A stretch of 64,000 nucleotides of DNA from contig SCHM01000002.1 of NCBI GenBank assembly GCA_004123355.1, positions 7,537,569 through 7,601,568 of the forward strand. Direction: 5' to 3'. Each line of letters begins with the position of its first letter. The stretch's first letter is position 1. A model generated the notes under the pieces. It had not been told where the DNA came from, made no database searches, and saw nothing but the letters and a program-made list of their open reading frames with translations. The DNA comes from Amphirosellinia nigrospora (lineage: Eukaryota > Ascomycota > Sordariomycetes > Xylariales > Xylariaceae). Position numbers and translations under genes: made by a program. This document shows positions 50,643-62,744 of the stretch, in pieces.

Positions 50643-51622
50643 TTAGTGTGTGAACTTCGTCACTCGGGAAGGCCATGGCTCTGTTTCTAAATCGTCAGGC
50701 TCACTCGGATGAATGGCTTTACCGATAGACCGGTAATTTCTATCGGCGTACCCCAAAGCAATAGAGGCTCTGTCTAGCTTCTCTTGAAGTTGCTTGGGAT
50801 ACGTCACATCGGTAACTTTGCCTATCATGACGACATTTTGCCCCGCGTTCGGTAATTCGGCGTGTATCGTGCGCGCGAGGCGGCAATGTAGCACCTCCAT
50901 GATCCCTTTAGACTGCAAACGAGGAACATGATGGACCTGGCCTTTCGACTCGGTAATTTCACCATGTTGGGCGATAGGATCTACGTCCTGTGGGGAGCCT
51001 GAGCCACGGAGACCAATTTCCTTAGCATTTTGATATTGATCGTGCCATAATCCCCGGTTCCCAATCTCGACATCGTGTAAGCCCTTGTCTTTAAGTCCCA
51101 CGAAGACGCCCAAGTCCGCATCAATATCGAATGCACAGGTTGAGTTCTGGGACGCTCCGACTGGTAGCGACGGTAGACGGTTACCGCGGGTGAACACGCT
51201 GGCGATGCGTGCGCCATGCTTGTCGGGGGTAAGGAAGTGGACGTTGAAGTCTTTGCAAGCGACGAGGGCCTCGTACATGGTGCTAGGTAGCGTCATGTTG
51301 AACATGATATGGGGCTGTGGTCGGATACAGAGCGAGGTGAAGGAGGACGCCGTGATGCCCCGCGCGATGGGGTGGCGCATTGCCTCGATCGGCACGCCTG
51401 CGGTTGCTTGGGCGTGGTAAGTGCGGTCGAGAGTGGTGATGACGACAACGGGTGTGGGAGCCTCGCCATAGCAGCTGTGACGGAGCTGCAGAGGGTAGCT
51501 TCAACATCCTCTCTGGAATTAGCGGCTTTATTCTCCGCAGCTGTTTCCTTCAGCTGGGTTTTCGTCGTTCTCGAAGCGCATCCACTCGCTCGGCGTTTGA
51601 GGTTGGTGGTGGCTGTTTTATC
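50643..51622 (-). CDS. flavin reductase-like FMN-binding protein, probably mitochondrial, one frame break
   Basis: This is a split-barrel FMN-binding domain of the flavin reductase/DIM6-NTAB type. These enzymes reduce or bind flavin with NAD(P)H. The N-terminal part reads REDVEATLCSSVTAAMARLP, then PVVVITTLDRTYHAQATAG, ITASSFTSLCIRPQPHIMFN and ALVACKDFNVHFLTPDKHGA, which are the usual conserved blocks. The C-terminal half ends HPSEPDDLETEPWPSRVTKF. The upstream stretch (RRASGCASRTTKTQ) is basic and Ser/Thr-rich like a mitochondrial leader. Its start codon is not certain and may lie in another exon above 51622. The frame changes once near 51449, within MARLPHP-VVVIT: one more base in the CCCG run would keep it. 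The neighbour is a divergent mitoribosomal gene 590 bp away. Confidence 0.72.
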
Positions 51623-52213
51623 TTACACCATGTAGAGCTGGTGAAGCTCCGGCTAGAGGAACAAAGGAGTGCATGGCTTCTGGATGAGATGGCCCGCCGT
51701 AGGCCACGGATACTCTGCATCTCAGCCCATGAACGGCGAAGGGAGAGGTAGAAGCCACAATTGGACTCGAGTCGTCCGGCGGACGCACAATGTCGTCAGA
51801 AATTCGCAGCCCAGCTTTTTGTATCTACTTGACAGACCCGAGCCCGGCATTTCGTTACAGGGGTTGGAGATAGCGATAAGGATCCCTGTTTGAGCCATGT
51901 GGTAGGTAACTCTTGACCAGAACAACTGCTGACGGGCCGGTGGCATAAAATTTCCAGGCTCTCGAACCCCCAATCTACACTCCGACTAACGAGCTTCGAT
52001 ATCGACAGATGCAGTGTGCATGGAATTAGAAAGGCTCCAAAGCCAAATACTGACGCGACATACCTCTTCGACGAATCATAGCGGGATTGACCTTACCGGA
52101 TCGCCTTGCGATTTAATCATCCGGTGCTAATTACCCAAACCGACCCGAACGAACTACCAAATCCGTGACGAACCTTCTCCCCCTCCATCGCCAACCAGAC
52201 CTAACGGCGCAAA

Positions 52214-52753
52214 ATGGCAACAAGACTCCCCAGCGCCCTCTCACGGCGTCCCACAACAGCCCTGCCGCTGTCCCCCTTAGCCCACACATCAACCACATAC
52301 CAAGCGCCCTCACACACCCCACTATCACGGACACCAAGCCGCGCGGCGACACTGATCCGCCGGCCACGGCGGCCCTACACCTTCACACAGCTCGTGCAGC
52401 TCTCGGACGGGAGCACATACACAGTTCGGACGTCGTCGCCGGTGGGCATGTACAAGAGCACCAAGGACACGCGGAACCACGCGCTGTGGAATCCGAACGA
52501 GAAGTCGCTGCAGAACGTCGAGGTCGACGAGGCCGGTAAGCTAGCCGCCTTCCGAGGGCGCTTCGGTCGCGGCTGGGACTCGGCCGCCCCGGCTGAGGAG
52601 ATGGCGGCGCCCGCCGGGAAGGAGGCGGGGGGTGCCCCTGCCGCTAGTAAGGCTGGCAGTGGTGATGCTCTGGCGGATTTGATTTCTGGCTACGCAGTTG
52701 GTATGGATGAGCTTCCCATGAGTTCGGCTTCGAAGAAAGGAAAGAAGCAGTGA
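52214..52753 (+). CDS. mrpl36: mitochondrial large-subunit ribosomal protein bL31m
   Basis: An intact single exon of 179 residues. The first 50 or so residues are basic, Ser/Thr/Pro-rich and free of acidic residues (MATRLPSALSRRPTTALPLS), as in a mitochondrial targeting sequence. The core RPYTFTQLVQLSDGSTYTVR, followed by RNHALWNPNEKSLQNVEVDE and KLAAFRGRFGRGWD, matches the bL31m (yeast Mrpl36) family. A low-complexity Ala/Gly tail ends in lysines. It acts in the mitochondrial ribosome. It is convergent with vps5, with about 310 bases between the stops. Confidence 0.88.
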   Translation: MATRLPSALSRRPTTALPLSPLAHTSTTYQAPSHTPLSRTPSRAATLIRRPRRPYTFTQLVQLSDGSTYTVRTSSPVGMYKSTKDTRNHALWNPNEKSLQNVEVDEAGKLAAFRGRFGRGWDSAAPAEEMAAPAGKEAGGAPAASKAGSGDALADLISGYAVGMDELPMSSASKKGKKQ

Positions 52754-53064
52754 TGAGATCACGCGAAATATGAACTGGTTACGTGATTGGTGGAATACGA
52801 CAACTGCAATGTCCATGACTAGTGACTGTGCCGTAATGGAAGTTGGGCTAGCGACGCATGGAACACTATCGCCCTCTGTTGCCATTCTGTCCTATATCAA
52901 GATCCGAGGTTGTGGGCTTGGCCTACTAACGGGAGATGTTTAACATTTTGTTTGTAGCTATATGTACAACCCTGTATATATTTATCTCTGCCTATCAGCT
53001 TTTTAGCAATCGGCAACCTCCCTCCCGGATATTAATCAGCAGCCTGCCAACTACATATCTATGC

Positions 53065-55088
53065 TCAGTCCGAGTCTTCATTAATTGTAGCCCTGGCTCG
53101 GTCTACGGCCGTATCACCACGACCTGCGACCTTGTCGGCAGTTCGTATCACGGGTGGACGGTAGAAGACCGTCTCGTCGTCCTCGGCGTCCAGCTGCATC
53201 AGGAAAGTTTCCCACTTTTCAATCAACTGTCCCACAGTTAGCATCTTAACGAGATCGAAATAAATAAACGGTGACGGACCTCCTTCTGTGCCTCCACTGC
53301 GCTTTCTAGGAATGTTTCAACAGAGGACTTGAAATCCTCGACCTTTTCACGCTCGAACCGGTCAAGCTCAGCCCGCATGAGCCTACCCATATCCTCGAAC
53401 AGTAATCGTGCCTGGTGAACTTTGCGTTCGGCGTCGGCGACTTCCGCGCCCACTTGGTTGAGGCGATCTTGCTGGGATCGACCTTGCCTGAGTAGTTTTT
53501 CTTGGCTTGTCTTGCGCTTTTGCAACTCATTCTCGGCGCTATGCCATGAGTGGAAGGCCTTTTGACGCTGGGAGAAGGCTTGCTTGACACTTCCAATTAA
53601 CCGGATATACTCATCGATGGTGATGCCAAAGGTTAGTACATCCTGCTGGGCCTGCCGATCGTATACGTCTCTTATGGTGAGTTGTAGTTCGGATAGGGCA
53701 TCGAGAGGGCCGGAAAGCGTGGGGCTCAGTTCTACAGTTGAGAGGGCGTGTAGCGATGCAGAGAATTCACCAGCTGATTCAGCCATCGCCTTACGCTGAC
53801 TAACCATTGTATCCATCGACTTCATTAAGGCCTTTAACTGGTTTTCGAGGGCGTCCAGGTAGACGCGACGGTCGTGGAACCACTGTAGTAAAAATCAGAT
53901 ACGGAGTAAAATAGATGCGATCCAAGCAACTCACATCATCCTGTTCGACGAACTTGCTACCGCCTCCGACATTAATACCAAAGGAGCCCAGCACACCTTT
54001 GCTTTCGCTTGGTATAGGCTCTTTCCTCTCCTTGTGCTTGACATCAACGTTGAATGCCTCACTCTCTAAGAAGAGCTTCAGATCTGAATCGTGTTGTAGC
54101 GTTTGGTGCGCGGCAATCTTGTTCAACATTTTCTCTAGGGCGGCTCTGCGGGACTCAACGAAGTTGGTCTCGAAACGGTTGAGGGCCTGCTTCTCGGGTG
54201 GTGGGGGTACCACAACTCCGGGGTTATTTCCATGCATTGTATTATACAGCCATAGGAAGTCTCGGTATCTTCGCTTCACTTCGAATTCAGGCTGCTTGTA
54301 GCCTTTGGATGTAGTCTAGTAGCGAAAATCAGCGCCTAGCGACATTGTAGCTATAGAGGCATAGTCATTCATACCCTTGTCCGGACAGAATAGACGATAT
54401 GAGAGCTCGTCAGATCTCCAACTTTGTGGGGATCGCCCACGGTGATGTGGAAGCTGGGCTTTGCGGCTTGCTCGATACTAACGCTCGGTTGTCCGCTTGC
54501 TCGCGCGGGACTAGGCTGCGCAGCTTGTACAGGGGGTGGTGGTCGAGGACCGGATGGTCGGTCGTACTCATCGTCATCGATGCGATGGGGGTCGGCCGGG
54601 CCGGGCCGTTTCTGCTGCGACGATGATGGCATGGTGGTGCGAATGACGACCTGCTCTTTCAGCGGCGGTGCAGGGGGCTCATCGGCCTGCGAATCTGCGC
54701 CTGGGCCAGCATTGCCTCCTAGGGGACCTAGAGGCCCCAGGGGATCGTCGACAGCTTCAAGTCTTGTCGGCTGGGCGACTAGCCGGCGCACCGGACCCCT
54801 TGTTGCTCGGGCGGTTGACGATTTAACCGAAGCTTGCGATTGCTGCGACGACACGGCTTCTTGGGTGGTGGAAGGACTGTCTGCATAACTCACAAAGATC
54901 AGCGGTCGCCTTTTCCAACAAGACAGGAGCGTAGGCATGACAGACCTTGAGCAGCATCGGATGCCGTGGGCTTGGCGCTAGATTGCGAAGGCACATCTAT
55001 AGCATGTTTAGCTCCCGAATAAGAGACAGCATGGTTTGGAGGACCAATTACCGCCCCAAGGCGAGTCGCCTGCTTCTCCTAGATCCAT
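53065..55088 (-). CDS. vps5: retromer sorting nexin Vps5 (PX-BAR)
   Basis: Six exons give an unbroken 579-residue frame: 55088-55052, 54996-54946, 54880-54375, 54315-53935, 53882-53280 and 53226-53065. The introns are 53-65 bases. The start encodes MDLGEAGDSPWG. A long Pro/Ser/Gln-rich disordered N-terminus (about 175 residues) precedes the PX domain, with FHITVGDPHKVG, SHIVYSVRT, the phosphoinositide-binding RRYRDFLWLY, VVPPPPEKQ and RRAALEKMLNKI. The C-terminal BAR domain starts WFHDRRVYLDALENQLKALM, contains long heptad-like helices and ends ELIEKWETFLMQLDAEDDE before a short tail. Vps5 pairs with Vps17 to bend endosomal membrane for retrograde sorting to the Golgi. The last intron has a weak donor, GTCCGT. 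Confidence 0.93.
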
Positions 55089-56043
55089 GTTACAAGATTC
55101 GGGTTGGCTGGCGAACTGGAGTGAGGTGAGGCGCGGTGTCGTTATGGTGGGCGAATTGCAGGTGAAGAGGTGGTGAGAAGATGATGGGCAGCTGTTGATG
55201 CTGCTAGCTGACGCACTTCTCGGTCGTAGGCGCCAATGTCGGATAGCGGATGGGGCACCCTGGATATTGGAGCCTGTAGGTGCGGTACCTACAGTACCTA
55301 CTTAGGTAGGTAGCACGAGCTAAGATTGCCTATGTAAGTACCTACTGTATTGCCTCAAAGCTCGGCCTCCAACGCCAAATAATTTTCAGGTTAACTGCTC
55401 TATTAATAGATTAAATACATTTATCTTCATTCACGATCGGGATTTTGCGGTTCTATGATGTGAAAGAGAAGAGCCATCTCGGATACGTTTATTGAAGCTG
55501 TCTTGCATACTACGATTCATTCCCCTCCCAGCGATGTCGTTATATCGTTAAAACTGAGAAACCAAAACGCCGAGTTGGGATCATTTCGGGCTTCTTCCTA
55601 ACCACCTAGTTAAGCAATACCACTCCTATATATGGAGACAGCAATGTCATGGACAACAAGATCATGTCCCTCGCAAGAGCAACTCGTAGATTTGCGAGAA
55701 GGGCATGGTGCCTTGGCCCTAGGCCATAGGCTGAGAGAGATTCCCAAAGCGGAAATCACATGGGTTGTTGCCAATGTCGAAGTTCGCGCCGAGGGAGATA
55801 GCTTCATAAAGACACTCGGTGGCGTCGGCTGGCTGAACGCAAAGCGCTGCTCGCTATATAGAAGTCGTATATGAGCATACGTCGAGACGTAGCTAAGGCC
55901 GGGATGTTGGGTACGCACTGATGGAGAAGAGACTAAGTAAAGTATATCCTTGAGTATTATCGGCATTGCGTGCATCGTAATAAAGGTTGACATTTCACGC
56001 CCGCCAATACAAAAATCATCATTGCAGGTGACCTAGGATCCAT
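55089..56043. other. intergenic between vps5 and med11
   Basis: This holds the vps5 promoter (with GGTACCTACAGTACC-type tracts at about 55282-55310) and the 3' flank of med11. Frames at 55610-55993 on both strands overlap and show no family signal. Confidence 0.4.
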
Positions 56044-56615
56044 TCAAGGTATCATACTGTCGTTAGTCGCCGGGCTCGTATCCTGCCGTTGATGGCAATG
56101 AGTCGTTGGCAGGATATCTTCAGCTTCCTGCCATAGGTCGGCTTCCATGTCCCTCTCGACTTTGTTGCTCCGGCTGTTGAGCCAGCCTACGTCTAGGCCA
56201 CCAATCTTTCCGTTTCCGTCTGGTTCGAGGAGTCCAGTACGAACATTGCTTGCTTGGACTTCGCCCCCTTCTTCTTTGGTTTTAGGTTCCTTTGTGCCGA
56301 GCGAAATGATGCCGGCCTCCTCCAATCCCCAGATCTGGCGCTTCATTCCTACATTAACAATCCGAAACGTCTTCATGAACTCCTCCATATACTCTTTGAA
56401 TTGTTGTACCGGTTCAGTGTCGGTTGTGGTCACTAGACACTCCATGGCCTGGCCGACAGATCTCAACAGGCCGACGATTTTCTTCACATGTCAGCAGAAA
56501 ATACGTACAACGGCGCGAAGCACTCGATACGCACTTTATCAATATCACCCAGCTGCTGAATTCGCTCTGCCTTGGTGAAGGGAACAAAGGCCGCTTGTTG
56601 TCCATTGGTTGCCAT
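56044..56615 (-). CDS. med11: Mediator complex subunit 11
   Basis: Two exons: 56615-56535 (MATNGQQAAFVPFTKAERIQ to GDIDK) and 56481-56044, with a 53-base intron starting GTGCGT. The protein is 172 residues. The conserved Med11 helices are visible: AERIQQLGDIDK, KIVGLLRSVGQAME, EYMEEFMKTFRIVNVGMKRQ and IWGLEEAGIISL. A variable acidic linker follows, then LDVGWLNSRSNKVERDMEAD, a fungal signature. Med11 pairs with Med22 in the Mediator head and contacts TFIIH and Pol II. It is transcribed divergently from taf5, with start codons 497 bases apart. Confidence 0.92.
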
Positions 56616-57112
56616 TGTTACCGAAGTTGGTGGGTAGAGCAGCAAGGGTAAGTGTGGTCGACTAGCTCGATGTCGAAAGGATCGATAACCCGATGATGCA
56701 GAATATCGGCATGCAATATTGGCGAGGTGGCCACTATAAGCTAATTTAGGTACGTGACAAAGCTAAATGGAGTGTGAAGACTTTTCGTATGAGTGTACCT
56801 GGTCTTGAATCTCAAAGAGTAGAGTAGATGCCTGTAGCACCTTATGTAGGTAGGTAAGTAGTATGTAATACAATACAGTTTATAAACTGTATAAAAACTG
56901 TATGCCCTTGCATACCTTGTCCTTAACCAGTTTAGCGCACTCTCATCCAACCTGCAACTATTGAGCCTCATCAATTCATCAATTCATCAAACCTACCGTC
57001 CATCACCATCCGTCCTTCTTTTTCCCTCCTTCCGCTTTTTCAAACACGAATCTTTCTCTCCATCTATCCACGTCGTCGACAAGAGGTTTCATTAACAACC
57101 ATATCGCCGGCC
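56616..57112. promoter_or_regulatory. shared bidirectional promoter of med11 and taf5
   Basis: These 497 bases separate two divergent start codons. The med11 side has CT/AG-rich DNA. The taf5 side shows pyrimidine-rich leader sequence (TCCTTCTTTTTCCCTCC around 57010) and a short ATTCATCA repeat. A TATA-like ATAAACTGTATAAAAACTG stretch lies at about 56880. Shared control is inferred from geometry only. Confidence 0.5.
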
Positions 57113-59868
57113 ATGTCCAATGCAGGGCCCCCTTCCGCTGGCGGTGCATCCGGCCCTAGCTTCACGCCTCAACCTGCAGCGGCATCAACAACAACACCTG
57201 CCCCAACTGCACCCGTGGCCGCCACAACATCAACGTCGATAGTGCCGCCGCCCGTTGTCCCTCCCAATAATCAAAACCTGAATCAGATTGTAAGTTGTTT
57301 CCTTCTCTATTCATCTCGTATCACTTGACCGCTTGTTGTGGCACTTTTCTTTCTTCACTCAACATGCGATGAGAACGTGCCATAAGCGTGCCATTCAACT
57401 CCAGCACGCCTAGTACCAAAACCACTCGCGTAGCCATGGATTATTTATCAATGCGTGATTAAATGGCACGTATGATACCTCTCCGACTCTGGGTTCTTCC
57501 AACCTAGAATCCCCAGACGATTTGGTTGGAAGCGTGGACGACGACTTCACCCAGTTCATCAAATTATCACTTTCAGTCAGCGCCCCACCACTTTCATGCG
57601 AATGTGTATTTTGGTTTGCCATGGCCTCGTGATATCAATCTTTCTACTTCCTCATAGCCTCAAGCTAGCTCCCCCAGCGCTCTTCCCTTGGGCCGAGTTA
57701 AACATGCTGACGAAAATATTATCTAAGGTTACAGATTACTTGCTCAAAAAGGGCTACAAACGTACAGAGGAGATCTTCCGCCAAGAGGTGAAAGACCTTG
57801 ATGAGGGCGGGCGCCCTCGACAGCAGAATGATGGCGCGGTGTCCGATCGAATATTTCCTGCGGGCAAGTATTTGAGTTCATTCAAGCATTATGAGAGATG
57901 GGTGGACAATGGTCTCGATCTTTACAAGGTGAGCTACTAAGATACATCCTCAAATAGACCCCGTCTCACACCCTTTGTAGTTCGAGCTAGGCAAGGTTTT
58001 ATGGCCATTATTTGTCTACTCTTATCTTCGACTCGTAGCACAAGGGTCAACTGCCCACGCCAAAGAGTTGATGCAAAAGTGCCGTAGTCGTTTTGAGAGC
58101 TCACGCATAGACGAACTAAGAGCACTAGAAATAGTCACTTTGGCGCCGCATGTCCGGGAGAATACGATGGCGAAGCTCTATCTTGAGAATCATTATGTTA
58201 TCCCCATCAACAAGTCATTAACCGGTACGCTCTTTCACTTTTTAGAGCGGGAATTGGATCAATGCGGAGCTGTTGTGCTCGATATCATTCAACAGTACTG
58301 CGATCTCAATCGTCTCGATCGTGGCCCTATAGAACCCTTTAGTTTCGAAGCTATCTACCGTCGTGCTCGCAACATGGATTTCGACGACTTCGATATTCAA
58401 GAAGGAATACCTGGCCTTGCAAAACATAGGGCACCTCCAATCACGATACCCAAGAAAACCAAACAGCATTGAAACTAGGATCATTTCCCTTGGAAGGCGA
58501 ACTCCGCGACGATGTCGCTGCTGAGTTAGAAGAAGAGGATCGTCTCCATCCTCCAAAAGATGGTATCCCGACGCTTGTTGATGAGTTCAACTCGATGCAC
58601 CCTATTAAGAAAGAGGCAGGGGATTCTCCTCAACGAACTGATATACCATACCCTCCTTCCCGCGCCAGAGATGTGGTAGTAGAGATGCAGAAAGTGCGCG
58701 AGAACCGCGACCGATTTCGTATCGAAGGTCGCACCGGCGGCGTTGGGCCCGGTCTTACTGTTTGCATGGTGACCTTTCACAACCATCTTGGAGGCAAGTC
58801 TAAGACTTAGTTCGATTATAAGATCGTTTATCTAACATTGCAAATAGTTTCTCCTGCATAGATTTCTCCAAGGATCAACAGCTCGTAGCCGTAGGCACGA
58901 CGGAGTCATATATTCGAGTATGGTCTCTTGATGGGAAGCCACTAAAGTCTCGTTTACCGCCGGAAAAAGAATTAAATGTAAACAACCGCAAACTCATCGG
59001 CCACTCGGCTCCAGTATATGCTGTCGCGTTCTCGGACGCAATCAGCAACATGGATCGCAACCTGTACGAAGGCCAGCCGAAGCCGGAAACCGATTCAAAG
59101 TTGCTGCTCTCCTGCTCCGCAGATGGCCAAATTCGACTATGGTCTTTAGATATATGGACGTGCCTATGCATCTATAAGGGGCACGAGGGCCCAGTCACCA
59201 GCTTGTCATGGAGCCCCCAGGGGCATTACTTCGTAACCGGTGGCTGGGACAAGACCGTCCGAATATGGACACAAGACCATGCCTCTGCTCTGAGACTTCT
59301 CGTAGGGCATGATACCCCGATTTCTACCGTTGCATGGCATCCGAACGGAACATATGTGTTTTCTGCTTCAGACGAGACAGACAAATCTATTCGGATGTGG
59401 TCAATAGCTAGTGGGAACTGTGTACGGCTCTTTACTGGCCATACTGACTATATATCAGCACTTGAATGCGCCCCTAATGGAAAAATCCTTGCGTCTGCAG
59501 ATATGGGCGGCAATATCTTTCTATGGGACATCGAAAAGGCAACTCGAATCAAGCGTTGTCGGGGTCATGGGCGAGGAGGTATTTGGTCCCTCAGCTTTAG
59601 TGTTGAAAGCACTGTCCTGGTTTCTAGCGGCCAGGACAATACAGTACGCGTGTGGGATGTTGAAATGCCTGCCGAAGGTAACCGCCCCACGAACCAACAG
59701 GATGGTGACGGGACAATAGCGGCCGTAGGTGGTCAAGGCGATGGCAAACAAGCCGGGACTGTGACCCAGCCCGCTAGCAACCCTACGACAGGCAAAAAGA
59801 AAGGCAAGGAAGTTATGATCACCCCGGACCAGATAAGTGCTTTCGCCACAAAGAAGACCCAGTCTTAA
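57113..59868 (+). CDS. taf5: TFIID subunit Taf5 (WD-repeat), one frame break
   Basis: This is a scaffold of TFIID. Exons: 57113-57289, 57728-57928, 57981-58793 and about 58862-59868. The first intron is unusually long (438 bases). The protein is about 732 residues. A Pro/Ala/Thr-rich start is followed by the LisH-type stretch [20 protein letters not shown]. The NTD2 domain follows ([40 protein letters not shown]). At least six WD repeats are visible, with [39 protein letters not shown] and NTVRVWDV. The tail is basic. Near 58463 the frame changes between IPKKTK and [16 protein letters not shown]: one more A in AAA would restore it. The third intron appears to be GC-AG (donor GCAAGT at 58794). 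Its acceptor is at 58861 or 58847, and the second would fit family sequence CIDFSKD only with another lost base. Confidence 0.9.
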
Positions 59869-61412
59869 AGGTTCAGTGTACACGAATGAACCTTGTTCTG
59901 GCGGGCGGTTGTTATTACCCAGAAACTCAAGATCGGGATCGGTGAAGGGGGGGAGAGTTAACTCTTGACGAAGATGCGGTAAAGACAATGTTTGAATGGG
60001 GCGTTACGGTATTCTCCTACTTATGGATTCGCTTGGCTGAACTAGATACCCCCATTATGGCAACTGCAAGGCGATACATGTTTGTGCGAGGTTGGTTGGC
60101 AAATAATCCAATGGGAGTAGCTCATAGAGCATGTAGTTATAAAACGGCACAGAAATGGATACAACTATTACAACGACACAACCGCCTCTCCTCTAACCTG
60201 TAAATAGCTCCATTGCGACGGATTTGACCCCAAACTCCAGTCCCAATAATTTAGCTAACTATAATGCAAATGGTAAGAACGAACCAATTTCAATCGCAGC
60301 ATGGTAAACAATTACTCTTGAATGCCAGTATACGTAGCATCTTCCGAGTATCTAAGACGATTCGCCTAAATATGGGATCTAGTATCATCCCAACCCGCTT
60401 TCTCCTTATCAACATTGTTCCCGTTTCACTTTTGTTACTTTGCTTGACTCCGGCGCGTCTCCGATATACAATTGTTGGTATGTCGGGGGTGACGTAAGTA
60501 ATGTCACACCTGATAAGATGCTACCGACGATCATGGTAGGTTATGGAGTCGTACTTGTACGGTACTCCATCGCCGCTACCGCGCAACAACCTGTATACGG
60601 ACCGATAGGGAACCCATCTCTAAGCTTGAAACCTCGAAGCCAAGCTGTCATTCGGATACCCGATTTCGCTCTCATGACTGATGCATATGTTGTAGGTAAT
60701 ATGATCTTGCACTTAGCCCACAGCTGAACTTCTGGGCAGAATCTGGGGTAACGTTGGATTCTTGGCTGACCAAAATAGGCAATTCAAGTGGTGCCGCCGC
60801 TGATCCTTGAAAAGGTACCATTTGTGCTTCTGACGCTTTAATATACATGATACGGCGCTTTCTGGGCTATTGTCGAACCGTGCGGTAATACTGCTGGAGC
60901 TTGGCCATATTTGCTTATCTACAGCGACATACATTATAAGCCACAGCGTTCATCCAAACTTTACATGACGGCCGGTCAAAGGGGGTGCAATAATAGATTT
61001 GTTCTGTACCTGGCCTAGTGATTCAGATGAGAGGTCAACTGCGTGGCGGCGATGATCTGCGATAGATTTACTGCAGCCACGGGCGCTGCATAGGTACAAC
61101 GGGAAGGTGATAAAACATAATAGAAGTCAACTACCACGAAACTGCCTCAAGACACATAATTCTAATATCATCCAGACGGGATTACCTTGGAAGATCGGAG
61201 GGATGAGCAGTAGCACCTGTCAACCTGTGGGAGGTCGTAACACCAACAAAGCAAAGTATATATCGGGTAGAGGCATCGATGCCACAGCATATCTCTATAT
61301 AATCTACAGCTGATCCCTCTCGACTTCAATCATTAGGAGTATCGCGCCTAACGACCTATGTTAATTTTGAATCTTAGCTTCGTTAGCCACTCACCCATTT
61401 ACTTTACAGATC
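59869..61412. other. intergenic, no supported gene
   Basis: About 1.5 kb, holding the 3' flank of taf5 and the upstream region of the chitinase gene. Short frames only. Confidence 0.45.
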
Positions 61413-61443
61413 ATGCATATCTCAAAGTCCGTCGCGGGCCAGC

Positions 61444-62744
61444 ATGGCTGGTGTTGCTGCCGCTGCTCCTAGATTCGCCATATACTACGACCAGTGGCAT
61501 ACGGCATCTCCATCAAAAAGCAGCACGGCTGGTATTACTCACGTAATTACTGCCTTTGCCGACTCCGTACTTTTCAACACCGACCCTGCAGGCCCCTACA
61601 CTCCGTTTGTGGACCCCAGTGAACTACGCGCGTCTTTCGACGAGGGCACGAAGATATGTCTGGCCATCGGTGGATGGGGTTACACTGCTGGGTTCTCGGC
61701 TGGGCAGAAGACGGAGGAGACGAGAGCGCTGTTCGCGAAGAATGTCGCGTCAGTCCTCGATGCTCACGGCTACGACTGCGTCGGTAAGTGCTGAATGGAA
61801 GGAAGCCTGTTGACCTCTTCTGTGTGCTCTTACTGATCTGATGTAATATAAAAAAGACATTGATTGGGAATACCCTGGAGGTAACGGAGACGACTATAAG
61901 ACAAACCCGAATTCGGGCAAGGTGGACGAGATAGACGGCTACCCATTGCTCTTGCAGGCGGTCAAGGATGCCATCGGTAAAAAGGAGCTCAGCATTGCTG
62001 TCCCTGGCCTGGAGAGAGACTTCATCGCTTTCACCGCTGAGAAGGTTCCCGCGATCAACAACGCTGTAGACGTCGTCAACGTGAGTGATAAACACCCCTA
62101 AAAAAGCGAGGGCCCAGGATTAACGACCTCATAGGTCATGACGTACGATCTTATGAATAGGTACAGTACTGCGTCTGATAGTATATGAAGTTGATTAGCT
62201 AATTCTCGAGGAAGACGCGACAACACCACCCACCACCATACTTCAGTGCAGGGATCGCTCAACACAGTCGAGAAGTACATTGAGCTCGGTATGCACGCGG
62301 ACAAGATGAACCTGGGTATTGCTTTCTACGCCAAGTACTTTGAGACCGTCGAGGAATGCACGACACCCGTTGGTTGCGAGACTGCCGTCCTCGAAGACGC
62401 CAACGGACTTGATACCGGCCGGTCTGGCGCGAAGACCTTCCAGGAGGGTGTCCCAGTGCTCGCGAACGGTAAGGCCGACGCAGCCGAGGGTGGGCAGTGG
62501 TACTGGGATGCCTCCACGTCGTACTTTTGGACTTGGGATACGCCCGAGTTCGTCGCACAGAAGTTCGAGCAGATCGTGAAGGCTAAGGGTCTGGGCGGTA
62601 TCAGTAAGTCTCCTTGCCTATTACCTTGACCTCGTCATGTCATTCGATGGCTTCTAACATATCGTAGTGGGGTGGAGTCTAGGAGAGGACTCGGCGGACT
62701 ACACTTACATCAAAGCGATGCAAGCCGGCCTAAAGACATTGTGA
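61444..62744 (+). CDS. glycoside hydrolase family 18 chitinase
   Basis: Five exons: 61444-61783, 61857-62080, 62135-62160, 62215-62603 and 62668-62744. They join to an unbroken 351-residue frame. APRFAIYYDQWHT begins the barrel. ICLAIGGWGYTAGFS is the SxGG-like strand, YDCVDIDWEYPGG carries the catalytic D-x-D-x-E, and VVNVMTYDLMNRRDN is the substrate-binding MxYD block. GQWYWDASTSYFWTWDTPEF and MGWSLGEDSADYTYIKAMQA close the fold. It cleaves chitin or related N-acetylglucosamine polymers. The ATG at 61444 gives only a weak leader (MAGVAAAAP). An ATG at 61413 (MHISKSVAG) would give a better signal peptide but lies in another frame, so either the start is as given or one base is wrong between them. 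Exon 3 is only 26 bases. Confidence 0.9.

Noticed and set aside
55610-55993. Overlapping 80- and 127-codon frames on both strands downstream of med11
   Set aside because: No family signal, no splice context, and each excludes the other.
58794-58861. Treating the end of taf5 exon 3 as coding read-through
   Set aside because: The frame reaches a stop at once after GGCAAGTCTAAG, while a GC-AG intron leads back into the WD-repeat domain.
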